Source: Planctomycetales bacterium (GTDB lineage: Bacteria > Planctomycetota > Phycisphaerae > SM23-33). From it: a stretch of 14,690 bases of DNA. The position numbers and the translations under genes are program-made. The number at the start of each line of letters is the position of its first letter. Position 1 is the stretch's first letter. Shown here one piece after another: positions 5,535-12,476 of this stretch. The notes under the pieces are model-generated. The model searched no databases. It worked only from the letters and a program-made list of their open reading frames with translations, and had not been told where the DNA came from. Location: positions 1-14,690 of the forward strand of contig DAOWOP010000051.1 of assembly GCA_030642005.1 (NCBI GenBank), in the 5' to 3' direction.

Positions 5535-6575
5535 ATGGCGAAATCGTCCGGTGGTAACAAGGATAAGGCCGTTGCGGATCAGCGCCGTGAGAAGGCGCTC
5601 GACGCGGCGTTGCAGCAGATCGAGAAGAACTACGGCAAGGGCAGCATAATGCGGCTCAGCGACGACCAGATCGTGCCGGTGGACGGCATATCAACGGGGC
5701 CTTTGAGTCTGGACCTCGCCCTGGGCGGTCAGGGGATGCCTCGCGGGCGGATTTGCGAGTTGTACGGGCCTGAGGGCGGGGGCAAGACGACGCTGGCGCT
5801 TCACGTAATCGCCAACGCACAGGTCTCCGGCGGAGTGGCTGCGTTCATCGACGCCGAACACGCGCTCGACCCGACCTGGGCGAGGAAACTAGGCGTGAAA
5901 CTCGACAGCCTGCTCATCTCCCAGCCCGACACGGGCGAACAGGCGCTGGAAATCTGCGAGATGCTCATCCGCTCCAACGCCGTCGATATCATTGTAATCG
6001 ACTCGGTCGCGGCCCTCATTCCCCGCGCCGAGATAGAGGGCGAGATGGGTGCTACGCACGTGGGCCTCCAGGCGCGCCTGATGAGCCAGGCAATGCGGAA
6101 ACTCACCGGCGCAATCGCCAAAAGCCGCACCTGCGTAATCTTCATCAACCAGATACGCATGAAGATCGGCGTGATGTTCGGCAACCCGGAGACGACGCCG
6201 GGCGGGCGGGCGCTGAAGTTTTATTCATCCGTCCGCGTCGATATCCGCCGCGTCTCGACGATTAAGGAAGGCGACCGCGCCGTTGGAAACCACGTCCGCG
6301 CCCGCGTGGTAAAGAACAAGGTCGCCCCGCCGTTCCGCACCGCAGAGTTCGACATCATGTTCGACAGCGGGATAAGCGTCGTCGCCGACGTGCTGGACCT
6401 TGGGGCCGAAAATGGCATCGTTACCAGGAGCGGCTCGTGGTACAGTTTCGGCGACGTCCGCCTCGGACAGGGCCGACCCGCTGCTGTTACCTTCCTCAAG
6501 GATAACGCCGACCTCTACGAAGAAATCCGCGGCGCGGTGATCGAGAAACTCTCTTCGCATACGGATAAGACGTAA
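5535..6575 (+). CDS. recA: recombinase RecA
   Basis: This 346-aa RecA performs ATP-dependent strand exchange and SOS co-protease functions. An N-terminal helix (EKALDAALQQIEKNYGKGSIMRL) leads to a Walker A GPEGGGKTT at residues 78-86, where most RecAs have GPESSGKTT. The Walker B strand is DIIVIDSVAALIPRAE. The DNA-binding L1/L2 region includes EGEMGATHVGLQARLMSQAMRKL and FINQIRMKIGVMFGNPETTPGGRALKFYSSVR. AAGGAG (5521-5526) is 8 nt before ATG 5535. The C-terminus lacks the long acidic tail of E. coli RecA. The last 40 codons (from D307) are duplicated 1,770 bp downstream with six amino-acid differences, so the current gene may be a chimera whose 3' end came with the adjacent inserted module. 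Confidence 0.97.
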   Translation: MAKSSGGNKDKAVADQRREKALDAALQQIEKNYGKGSIMRLSDDQIVPVDGISTGPLSLDLALGGQGMPRGRICELYGPEGGGKTTLALHVIANAQVSGGVAAFIDAEHALDPTWARKLGVKLDSLLISQPDTGEQALEICEMLIRSNAVDIIVIDSVAALIPRAEIEGEMGATHVGLQARLMSQAMRKLTGAIAKSRTCVIFINQIRMKIGVMFGNPETTPGGRALKFYSSVRVDIRRVSTIKEGDRAVGNHVRARVVKNKVAPPFRTAEFDIMFDSGISVVADVLDLGAENGIVTRSGSWYSFGDVRLGQGRPAAVTFLKDNADLYEEIRGAVIEKLSSHTDKT

Positions 6576-6577
6576 GC
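6454..6577 (+). repeat. direct repeat, left copy (functional recA 3' end)
   Basis: This stretch matches 8224-8347 at a constant offset of 1,770 bp. I count 15 mismatches in 124 positions (about 88% identity). All mismatches lie left of 6486 or right of 6542, leaving a 57-bp identical core (6486-6542). The left copy provides codons 307-346 and the stop of the intact recA. Confidence 0.93.
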
Positions 6578-6602
6578 AGTTTTATTGTCCAGCGGAGTTT
6601 CA

Positions 6603-6628
6603 CGCGGTGGGCCAGAAGCCCCATCGCG
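6603..6628 (+). other. stable hairpin shortly after recA
   Basis: CGCGGTGGG (6603-6611) pairs with CCCATCGCG (6620-6628), a 9-bp stem with one G-U pair and a short loop, 28 nt after the recA stop. No T-run follows. It may protect the 3' end of the recA mRNA or act as a weak terminator before the module gene. Confidence 0.35.
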
Positions 6629-6646
6629 CGGAATACAGACATGCAC

Positions 6647-6685
6647 TTGCGGAGTTTGGATATTACCTGTAACTTATGGCCCATA
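6647..6685 (+). promoter_or_regulatory. weak candidate promoter with adjoining palindrome for the Ntn-hydrolase-like gene
   Basis: TTGCGG (6647-6652), 17 nt, TAACTT (6670-6675) is a weak promoter match. An 11-bp palindrome TATGG-C-CCATA (6675-6685) starts at its last base, where a repressor could block transcription. The gene start is at 6733. Support is limited to spacing and symmetry. Confidence 0.22.
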
Positions 6686-6732
6686 GCCGCCCGTGAAAAA
6701 CTTTGGAAGTTGTCGGGCGTGAGGACTTATGT

Positions 6733-8091
6733 ATGACGACAGAAATAGCCATACTCAATAAGGCAGGATTGGCGCTGGCTGCAGACAGCGCTATGACCCT
6801 TAGCATCCAAGGGTCTGAGGGGCAAAAACGTAAGATTTACAACACGGCCAATAAAGTTTTTGCGCTATCGAAGCACGCGCCAGTCGGGACGATGATCTAT
6901 AACAACTCCCGTCTTATGAACATTCCCTGGGAAACCATAATCAAGCGGTACCGCAGATGTCTTGGGAAAAAGCGATTCCCTCGGTTAGAGGACTACTGTA
7001 AAGATATCTTCAGATTCCTCGGAAAACTTCCCGTCAGTGACGATACAGAGGCACAGCATGTCTTGTCGGCGGCATATGTGATATTCGAAGACATCAAAAA
7101 ACAACTGGACGGATTCGTGAAATCTGTCTTTAAAGAAAAAAGGAAGACTGATGAGACAGAAGTGAAATCGAAGCTTCGAGAGATTATTGCTGTGGAGTCC
7201 AAGAAGTTCGCTGAATATGCCAAGGACGCGGAATTCTCGGAGAAGGAAAAGGGGCGCCTTCGGTCGAAGTATCGAAAGTCCATATTTGACATTGCCAAGC
7301 AGATCTTTGAGGGGAGACCCCTCACGACGCAGGATCGATCACAGCTTACACACATTGTTGTGAATGCCGCGTCCACTGTCCATCAGTCCGGCCTTGTGGT
7401 TGCAGGTTTCGGAGAGGATGAACTCTATCCATCGTACTTCGACTATAACATATCTGGTGTCCTTTTGGGGAAGGCAGTGAAAAGGCTCCAGAAAAGCACA
7501 GCCATCAGTGACACGAACGAAGCGGTTATCTCGCCGTTTGCCCAATCTGACGAAGTTGTTACGTTCATGGAGGGCATGGGCAGGGACGTAAGCGAATTTT
7601 TTGACCAGACACTCGGCAAGACGCTCCAGAAGTACTTCCCGCAGAAACTGGTGCAAGCAATCAGAGAAAAGGTGAGCGTAAATGACAATGATGGGCGTCA
7701 AATGCTCCAGATAGCAAGCGAAATGGGCAAAGGTGCGTACGACACAATAATCGCGTATCTAGAGGACCTTAAACATCGCAAGTACAGCAATCCCGTTACC
7801 CAAGCCACGAAATTTCTCCAGAAGGACGAATTGGCTACTATGGCCGAGACGCTGGTTAACTTGGTATCGTTTCGTAAACAGGTTACTCTGGAGGCAGAAA
7901 CAGTCGGTGGCCCGATAGACGTTGCTGTTATAACAAAAGGTGATGGATTGGTTTGGATAAAACGAAAGCACTATTTCCAACCTGAACTTAACCATCACTT
8001 CTTCAGAAACTACTTTGACCACGGAGAGAACGATGACAAGCAAAAAAACACCCAAACGCCAAAGAAAAAAAATATTCAGAAGCGTAGATGA
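6733..8091 (+). CDS. proteasome/HslV-like Ntn-hydrolase-fold protein of unknown function
   Basis: This 452-aa protein begins MTTEIAILNKAGLALAADSAMTL. If Met1 is removed, Thr2, Asp18, Thr22 and Lys34 fall at the positions of HslV/proteasome-beta T1, D17, T21 and K33, and the next segment YNTANKVFALS resembles HslV around LYNDKVIAG. A threonine peptidase or a related Ntn hydrolase is therefore likely. Residues about 115-205 form a highly charged helical insertion absent from HslV (about 175 aa). The C-terminal half has conserved-looking blocks (VVAGFGEDELYPSYFDY, ISPFAQSDEVVTFMEG, TVGGPIDVAVITKGDGLVWIKRKHYF) and a lysine-rich tail. GAGG (6721-6724) 8 nt before ATG 6733 sets the start; an in-frame TTG at 6703 would mask the Thr nucleophile with extra residues. 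No ATPase unfoldase partner is adjacent. It is A+T-richer than recA and alaS and lies inside the recA-tail repeats. Confidence 0.85.
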   Translation: MTTEIAILNKAGLALAADSAMTLSIQGSEGQKRKIYNTANKVFALSKHAPVGTMIYNNSRLMNIPWETIIKRYRRCLGKKRFPRLEDYCKDIFRFLGKLPVSDDTEAQHVLSAAYVIFEDIKKQLDGFVKSVFKEKRKTDETEVKSKLREIIAVESKKFAEYAKDAEFSEKEKGRLRSKYRKSIFDIAKQIFEGRPLTTQDRSQLTHIVVNAASTVHQSGLVVAGFGEDELYPSYFDYNISGVLLGKAVKRLQKSTAISDTNEAVISPFAQSDEVVTFMEGMGRDVSEFFDQTLGKTLQKYFPQKLVQAIREKVSVNDNDGRQMLQIASEMGKGAYDTIIAYLEDLKHRKYSNPVTQATKFLQKDELATMAETLVNLVSFRKQVTLEAETVGGPIDVAVITKGDGLVWIKRKHYFQPELNHHFFRNYFDHGENDDKQKNTQTPKKKNIQKRR

Positions 8092-8203
8092 ATATATTAA
8101 ATACTACTCTGCGCCGGCGGAAAAACGCAAGCCATCAAAGAACCCTTGGTATCGCTTAGGTGTAGAATCGGCTCGGTTGGCGGCCGGGCATGCCAACTCG
8201 TAG
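8033..8203 (+). CDS. small basic hypothetical protein overlapping the Ntn-hydrolase-like gene
   Basis: This 56-aa protein starts at ATG 8033 with GGAG (8023-8026) 6 nt upstream, inside the last 59 nt of the previous gene in another frame. The first 20 residues are strongly basic (TSKKTPKRQRKKIF), followed by RSVDEYIKYYSAP and a C-terminal PWYRLGVESARLAAGHANS that could be an amphipathic helix. The overlap suggests translational coupling and a joint role, for example as a partner, substrate, adaptor or inhibitor of the larger protein. No family is recognised. Because the overlap constrains both frames, some of the basic composition could come from the A-rich 3' end of the upstream gene, but the good ribosome-binding site and the 38 codons beyond the overlap favour a real gene. 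Confidence 0.6.
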   Translation: MTSKKTPKRQRKKIFRSVDEYIKYYSAPAEKRKPSKNPWYRLGVESARLAAGHANS

Positions 8204-8223
8204 TCAGATAACAGGGGCAATAC

Positions 8224-8345
8224 ACGTTCGTCTCGGACAGGGCAAACCGGCATCCGTTACCTTCCTCAAGGATAACGCCGACCTCTACGAAGAAATCCGC
8301 GGCGCGGTGATCAAAAAACTCTCCTCGCACGCGGAAAAGGCGTAA
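8224..8345 (+). pseudogene. displaced recA 3' fragment
   Basis: This stretch reads in the recA frame as VRLGQGKPASVTFLKDNADL and on to a TAA at 8343-8345, matching recA residues 308-346 with changes R314K, A317S, E337K, T343A, D344E and T346A. No start codon or ribosome-binding site precedes it, so it is not expected to be translated. It keeps the reading frame and lies before a strong terminator and alaS. It is therefore probably the host's original recA end, separated from its 5' part by the inserted module. Confidence 0.88.
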
Positions 8346-8347
8346 GC
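8224..8347 (+). repeat. direct repeat, right copy (recA tail remnant)
   Basis: This is the right-hand partner of 6454-6577. Its identical 57-bp core is 8256-8312, with mismatches only outside it. Confidence 0.93.
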
Positions 8348-8355
8348 GGACTTTT

Positions 8356-8390
8356 GATTGCGGATTGCGGATTGCGGATTTAGGATTGTG
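8356..8390. repeat. tandem heptamer repeat, five units, before alaS
   Basis: Three exact GATTGCG units are followed by GATTTAG and GATTGTG, all in perfect 7-base phase. The array lies between the displaced recA end and the terminator. Its period and ATT core match the arrays at 1931 and 13505. Confidence 0.75.
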
Positions 8391-8435
8391 CGCGAAGCGG
8401 TGAGTCCTTCGACTTGTCGTTCCGCGCTTTTTTTT
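8390..8435 (+). terminator. rho-independent terminator, ancestral end of the recA transcript
   Basis: GCGCGAA (8390-8396) pairs with TTCCGCGC (8420-8427) with one bulged C, enclosing an inner stem AGTC-CTTC-GACT (8403-8414). Eight T residues follow (8428-8435). It lies only 17 nt before alaS, so alaS would need a promoter near or within this region or read-through. Because it follows the displaced recA tail, it probably once ended recA transcription and now ends that of the inserted genes. Confidence 0.7.
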
Positions 8436-8452
8436 ATATAAGTTGAGGCGAC

Positions 8453-11140
8453 ATGAGCAAAACATCCGAACAGATTCGTCGTGAATTTATCCAGTTCTTC
8501 GAGGACCGCGGGCATAGGTTCGCGCCGTCGGCTTCGCTCCTGCCGGCTGACGACCCGACGCTGCTGTTCACCAACGCCGGTATGAACCAGTTCAAGGACG
8601 TCTTTCTCGGCGCAGGTTCCAGGCCCTACACGCGAGCCGTCAACTCCCAGAAGGTCATCCGCGCCGGCGGGAAACACAACGACCTCGAAGACGTCGGGCA
8701 CGATACCTATCACCATACCTTCTTCGAAATGCTGGGAAACTGGTCGTTCGGGGACTACTTCAAGGCCGAAGCCATCCAGTGGGCGTGGGAACTTCTGACG
8801 GACGTCTGGGGCCTGCCGAAGGACAAACTCTGGGTAGGCGTCTTCGGCGGGGATAAAGCCACCGGTTTGCCGCCCGACGATGAGACGACTGGGCTTTGGC
8901 CTGAAGTTACCGACATCCCGCCCGATCGCGTCCTTCGCGGCGGGGTAAAGGACAACTTCTGGGAGATGGGCGAGACCGGACCGTGCGGGCCTTGCACGGA
9001 AATACACATCGACCTGGGCGAAGGTTGTTGCAACGGTTCGCGCCATCCGGGCCAGGCCTGCGCCGTCAACGTCGAGGGATGCGGGCGGTTCATCGAACTG
9101 TGGAACCTGGTATTCATCCAGTTCAACCGCGACGCTTCGGGGCATCTGGAGCCGCTGCCGGCCAGGCACGTCGATACCGGCCTGGGACTGGCGCGCATAT
9201 CCGCCGTCCTCCAAGGCAAGACCGACAACTACGCCACCGATGTTTTCGGCCCGCTGATGGACTCACTGGCCGAGATAACCGGCGTGCGCTACGGACAAGG
9301 CGCCGAAACGGACGTAGCCCTGCGGGTCGTCGCCGACCACGCCCGCGCGTGCACCTTTGCCATCGCCGACGGCATCCTGCCGTCCAATGAGGGCCGAGGA
9401 TACGTCATCCGCCGAATCCTCCGCCGGGCCGCCCGCTTCGGACGAAATCTCAACCGGCACGAACCGTTCATTCACAACCTTGCAGCCGTCGTCGCCGAGC
9501 AGGTAGGCGATTTCTTCCCCGAAGTCGCCCAAAGACAAAAGCAGGTCGCCGAGACGATCCTCGAAGAAGAGGTCTCTTTCAACCGGACGCTTGACCGTGG
9601 TCTCGACCTCTTCAGCCGAGCGGCTGAAAAGGTTGCCGACGGCGGGAAAAAGCAGATTACCGGCGAGGTGGCGTTCGAGTTGTACGCCACTTACGGCTTT
9701 CCCGTGGACCTGACGCAACTGATGGCGGCTGAACGCGGACTGACGGTCGATATGCCCGGCTACGAAGAGAAGATGGCCCGGCACAAGCAGATTTCATCCG
9801 CCGGCGGCGGGACGTTCCAGGTCGCCGCGATTACGGGCCTGCCGGAGACGGACGACTCGGCCAGGTACGACACGCAACCCATTGATGCGACCGTGCTTGG
9901 GTGGGTGGTCGGTGAAGATTTTATCTCCGAAGGCGTTCTGTCCGAGGGTACAGAAGCCGCTGTCGTGCTGGACAAGACGAATTTCTATGGCGAGTCCGGC
10001 GGGCAGGTCGGGGACTCCGGCGTGCTGACCGGCCCGGACGGGACATTCGCCGTCCGCGATACGCAACTTGCAGGCCACTGCGTCCTGCACATCGGAATTA
10101 TGGAAACCGGGACGTTCTCGGTCGGACAGGACGTAACGGTCCAGGTGGACGCCGCCCGTGCCGACACGATGCGCAATCATACATCCACTCACCTGCTCAA
10201 CTGGGCATTGCGGAAAGTTCTTGGCGGCAAAATAGACCAGGCCGGCAGCGTGGTAGCGCCGGATCGCCTGCGATTCGACTTCACCTGCGGCAAGGCTGTA
10301 ACGCCGGAACAACTCACCGAGGTCGAACGCCTCGTCAACGAGCGAATCCTCGCCGATGAACCGATCTTTATAAATAACGTTCCGCTGGCCCAGGCCCGGA
10401 AGATTCCGGGCGTCCGGGCAGTGTTCGGCGAGAAGTATCCCGATCCTGTCCGCGTAGTCAGCGTTGGAGTGGACGACTCCGTCAAGCAAAGCGACGAAAG
10501 CACTCTTGTGGAGTTCTGCGGTGGGACGCACCTGTCGCGAACATCGCAGGCGGGGTTTTTCAAGATACTTTCGGAAGAATCGGTCGCCAAGGGCGTCCGG
10601 CGAATCACAGCCGTTACCGGCCACCAGGCCGTCCGGTGCGTGCAGATGCTGGATGAGGCGGTTTCGTCGGCTTCGTCGGCTCTCCGCGTGCCTATCGAGC
10701 AGATTTCCGAACGGATAGTCGCGATGCAGAAAGAGATAAAGCAACTCCGCAAGCAGCAGGCGATGCTGGCCGGCGTCGAGGAATTCGCTCCCGACTTTGT
10801 TGTCCCGACGCCTGATGGAGACGCCATGATAGGCGAGGTTGCCTTGGTTGACCCGTCGGCGATGCGGAAAATATGCGACGTCCAGCGACAGAGAGGCGCA
10901 GCGGCGGTCCTGGTCGGCGGCGCGGATGAAGAAAAAGTTACGCTTGTAGCGATGGTCAGCGAGTCGCTGGTAAAATCCGCTGGAATCAAGGCCGGGGATT
11001 GGGTCAATGCCGCCGCCGCCGCCGTCGGCGGGTCCGGCGGGGGCAAGGCGACGATGGCGCAGGCCGGGGGGAAAGACGCCGATAAACTGCCCGAAGCACT
11101 GAAGGTCGGGCGGGACTGGTTGCGGGGGAAAGTCGAGTAA
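8453..11140 (+). CDS. alaS: alanyl-tRNA synthetase
   Basis: This 895-aa class II synthetase charges tRNA-Ala and edits Ser/Gly-tRNA-Ala. The catalytic domain shows IRREFIQFFEDRGH, PADDPTLLFTNAGMNQFKDVFLG (motif 1/2 area), TGPCGPCTEIHIDLGEG, IELWNLVFIQFNRD and DTGLGLARI (motif 3). The editing and zinc domain has HTSTH at 576-580 and CGGTH at 689-693. A coiled-coil (QISERIVAMQKEIKQLRKQQ) leads into the DHHA1 C-terminal domain ending in GGSGGGKATMAQAGG. A cysteine-rich insertion (C192, C193, H198, C203, C210) precedes the IELWN segment. Length is slightly above the usual approximately 875. GAGG (8445-8448) precedes ATG 8453 at short spacing. recA-alaS adjacency is a common arrangement and supports the idea that the intervening module is an insertion. 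Confidence 0.97.
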   Translation: MSKTSEQIRREFIQFFEDRGHRFAPSASLLPADDPTLLFTNAGMNQFKDVFLGAGSRPYTRAVNSQKVIRAGGKHNDLEDVGHDTYHHTFFEMLGNWSFGDYFKAEAIQWAWELLTDVWGLPKDKLWVGVFGGDKATGLPPDDETTGLWPEVTDIPPDRVLRGGVKDNFWEMGETGPCGPCTEIHIDLGEGCCNGSRHPGQACAVNVEGCGRFIELWNLVFIQFNRDASGHLEPLPARHVDTGLGLARISAVLQGKTDNYATDVFGPLMDSLAEITGVRYGQGAETDVALRVVADHARACTFAIADGILPSNEGRGYVIRRILRRAARFGRNLNRHEPFIHNLAAVVAEQVGDFFPEVAQRQKQVAETILEEEVSFNRTLDRGLDLFSRAAEKVADGGKKQITGEVAFELYATYGFPVDLTQLMAAERGLTVDMPGYEEKMARHKQISSAGGGTFQVAAITGLPETDDSARYDTQPIDATVLGWVVGEDFISEGVLSEGTEAAVVLDKTNFYGESGGQVGDSGVLTGPDGTFAVRDTQLAGHCVLHIGIMETGTFSVGQDVTVQVDAARADTMRNHTSTHLLNWALRKVLGGKIDQAGSVVAPDRLRFDFTCGKAVTPEQLTEVERLVNERILADEPIFINNVPLAQARKIPGVRAVFGEKYPDPVRVVSVGVDDSVKQSDESTLVEFCGGTHLSRTSQAGFFKILSEESVAKGVRRITAVTGHQAVRCVQMLDEAVSSASSALRVPIEQISERIVAMQKEIKQLRKQQAMLAGVEEFAPDFVVPTPDGDAMIGEVALVDPSAMRKICDVQRQRGAAAVLVGGADEEKVTLVAMVSESLVKSAGIKAGDWVNAAAAAVGGSGGGKATMAQAGGKDADKLPEALKVGRDWLRGKVE

Positions 11141-11152
11141 CTGCTCGTGTTT

Positions 11153-11174
11153 AACAGCACCGTTCGGCGCTGTT
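11153..11174 (+). other. hairpin downstream of alaS
   Basis: AACAGC (11153-11158) pairs with GCTGTT (11169-11174), with further CC/GG pairing inside, 12 nt after the alaS stop. There is no immediate T-run; a six-base T-run starts at 11201. It is at best a weak terminator or an mRNA-end structure. Confidence 0.3.
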
Positions 11175-11208
11175 GACGTACCTGTCCGTTGCGACAAAGG
11201 TTTTTTCG

Positions 11209-11237
11209 TTGACAATTTCGCTTCCTGCCGATAGTTT
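11209..11237 (+). promoter_or_regulatory. candidate promoter for the rpmF-plsX-fab cluster
   Basis: A perfect TTGACA (11209-11214) is followed after 17 nt by TAGTTT (11232-11237), a moderate -10. Transcription would begin near 11244, about 32 nt before rpmF. A second TTGAC lies at 11173. No FapR-type operator (an ATTAGTACC-like palindrome) is evident. Confidence 0.42.
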
Positions 11238-11275
11238 CCGTCGGCGTTTAGTGGATTTTTATCTGAAGGATTGAT

Positions 11276-11458
11276 ATGCAACCATCACAGAAATTGAGTA
11301 GATCTCGCACCCGTTCGCGTCGTTCGCACCACGCCTTAAGTAGTGTGAACCTCTCCGATTGTCCGCGTTGCAACAAGCCGAAACTGCCCCACGCCGCGTG
11401 CGCCAACTGTGGTTACGTTCGGGCCGGACTGAGCCTGAAGATCGAGAAAGAGAGCTGA
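11276..11458 (+). CDS. rpmF: 50S ribosomal protein L32
   Basis: This 60-aa protein has the L32 layout: a basic N-terminus with SRSRTRSRRSHHAL, which aligns to the usual SKSRTRSRRAHHAL, then a zinc ribbon with C29-P-R-C32 and C42-A-N-C45, and KPKLPHAACANCGY matching the family's KLPH..CP.CGYY. The four cysteines mark the zinc-binding (C+) form. The start MQPSQKL differs slightly from the common MAVPKRK. AAGGA (11266-11270) lies 5 nt before ATG. It is the first gene of the lipid cluster, and plsX starts 4 nt after its stop; rpmF-plsX-fabH is a widely conserved order that links ribosome and membrane-lipid synthesis. Confidence 0.93.
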   Translation: MQPSQKLSRSRTRSRRSHHALSSVNLSDCPRCNKPKLPHAACANCGYVRAGLSLKIEKES

Positions 11459-11462
11459 AGCG

Positions 11463-12476
11463 ATGCGGATCGGCGTTGATGCCATGGGAGGGGACTTCGC
11501 ACCCGCCGGGGTCGTCAAGGGCGCTCTTGACGCCGAAGGCCTCCTCGGCGACGACGATAAGATCGTGCTGATCGGCGATGAATCAGCCATTCGCGAGCAC
11601 CTCGCCGAAGCCGACGGGCATGAGCGGTTCATTCGAATCGAGCACGCCGGCGAGGTCATCGGGATGGATGAGTCGCCGGTCGAGGCGCTGCGTCAGAAGC
11701 CGGGCAGTTCGATTGCGAAGATGGCGACCCTGGCGGCCGCCGGCGAGTTGGATGCGATAATATCGGCCGGCAACACCGGCGCGTGCGTAGCGGCGGCCCA
11801 GATGCGCTTGCGGCGCCTGCGCGGCGTGCACCGGCCTGGAATCGCTATAATAACGCCCACGTACGCCGGGCCTGTGATCATGTGCGATGTCGGCGCCAAC
11901 GTTAACTGCCGGCCTGAGCACCTCTACCAGTACGGCCTGATGTCAGCGGAATACTCCCGCTGTATCTGCGGCATCGCCGAGCCACGCGTGGCTCTGCTGA
12001 GCATCGGCTCCGAAGACGCCAAGGGCAACCAACTCGTAAAGGAAACGCGGGAACTGTTCAAAAACGACCCGGAAGTGAAATTCGTCGGCAACGTCGAGGG
12101 CAGTGATATGTTCCACGGCGCCTGCGACGTGGTTGTAACCGAAGGTTTCGTCGGCAACGTCGCGCTGAAACTTATGGAAGGCCTGGCCGAGGGACTGTTC
12201 AAGTCCACGTATCTTGAACTGACCCGATTGAACCCGGACCTTGCCAGCCAATTCGAACACGCCATAACGACGATCCGCGAGAAATACGATTTCAACGAGT
12301 ACGGCGGAGCGCCGCTGCTTGGGGTTAACGGCATCTGCATCATTTGCCACGGCGCCAGTCAGGCCAGGGGAATCACCAACGCCATCGGCGTAACGCTGGA
12401 TTTCGCCGAGACGCACATCAACGATCGCATCACGGAACGTCTTGGTCGGCGCCGGCAGAGCGGAGACGATTCATGA
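11463..12476 (+). CDS. plsX: phosphate acyltransferase PlsX
   Basis: PlsX converts acyl-ACP and phosphate to acyl-phosphate, the donor for PlsY in phospholipid synthesis. At 337 aa it is of normal length, with the hallmark N-terminus MRIGVDAMGGDFAP, the central AIISAGNTGACVAAA, PVIMCDVGANVNCRPEHLYQYGLMSAEYSR, VALLSIGSEDAKGNQLVKET, VVVTEGFVGNVALKLMEG and YGGAPLLGVNGICIICHG. The ribosome-binding site is weak (A/G-rich GAGAAAGAGAG just before the rpmF stop), so translation probably depends on coupling to rpmF. Its stop overlaps the fabH start as ATGA (12473-12476). No residue known to be essential in the family appears to be missing. Confidence 0.97.
   Translation: MRIGVDAMGGDFAPAGVVKGALDAEGLLGDDDKIVLIGDESAIREHLAEADGHERFIRIEHAGEVIGMDESPVEALRQKPGSSIAKMATLAAAGELDAIISAGNTGACVAAAQMRLRRLRGVHRPGIAIITPTYAGPVIMCDVGANVNCRPEHLYQYGLMSAEYSRCICGIAEPRVALLSIGSEDAKGNQLVKETRELFKNDPEVKFVGNVEGSDMFHGACDVVVTEGFVGNVALKLMEGLAEGLFKSTYLELTRLNPDLASQFEHAITTIREKYDFNEYGGAPLLGVNGICIICHGASQARGITNAIGVTLDFAETHINDRITERLGRRRQSGDDS

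Larger units (their letters stand above)
6486..8255 (+). mobile_element. putative 1.77-kb element inserted at the 3' end of recA
   Basis: One repeat unit is given here, from the start of the left 57-bp core to just before the right core. Recombination between the cores would delete exactly 1,770 bp and rejoin recA to alaS. The unit holds two overlapping genes of A+T-richer composition, a proteasome-like protein and a 56-aa basic protein, with no integrase or transposase. The pattern resembles elements that enter the 3' end of a conserved gene and rebuild it with their own copy of the end. Without an integrase, movement may depend on homologous recombination or on an enzyme supplied elsewhere. 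The repeat is certain; the mobile-element reading is inference. Confidence 0.6.

Noticed and set aside
8204..8345. The second recA-like segment as a separate small gene
   Set aside because: No start codon or ribosome-binding site leads into the recA frame; it is better explained as a displaced 3' end.
8285..9214. 309-residue minus-strand open frame before and within alaS
   Set aside because: Its C-terminal part translates the heptamer repeats (NPQSAIRNQKSA-like text), a typical false gene in repeat DNA, and the rest is antisense to alaS.
9794..11281. 495-residue open frame on the minus strand opposite alaS
   Set aside because: It is a shadow of alaS, with no ribosome-binding site or recognisable domain.
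12344..12472. Longer N-terminus for FabH from an upstream start
   Set aside because: The extra 43 residues overlap the plsX coding region and do not resemble FabH; ATG 12473 has a Shine-Dalgarno and the ATGA coupling.
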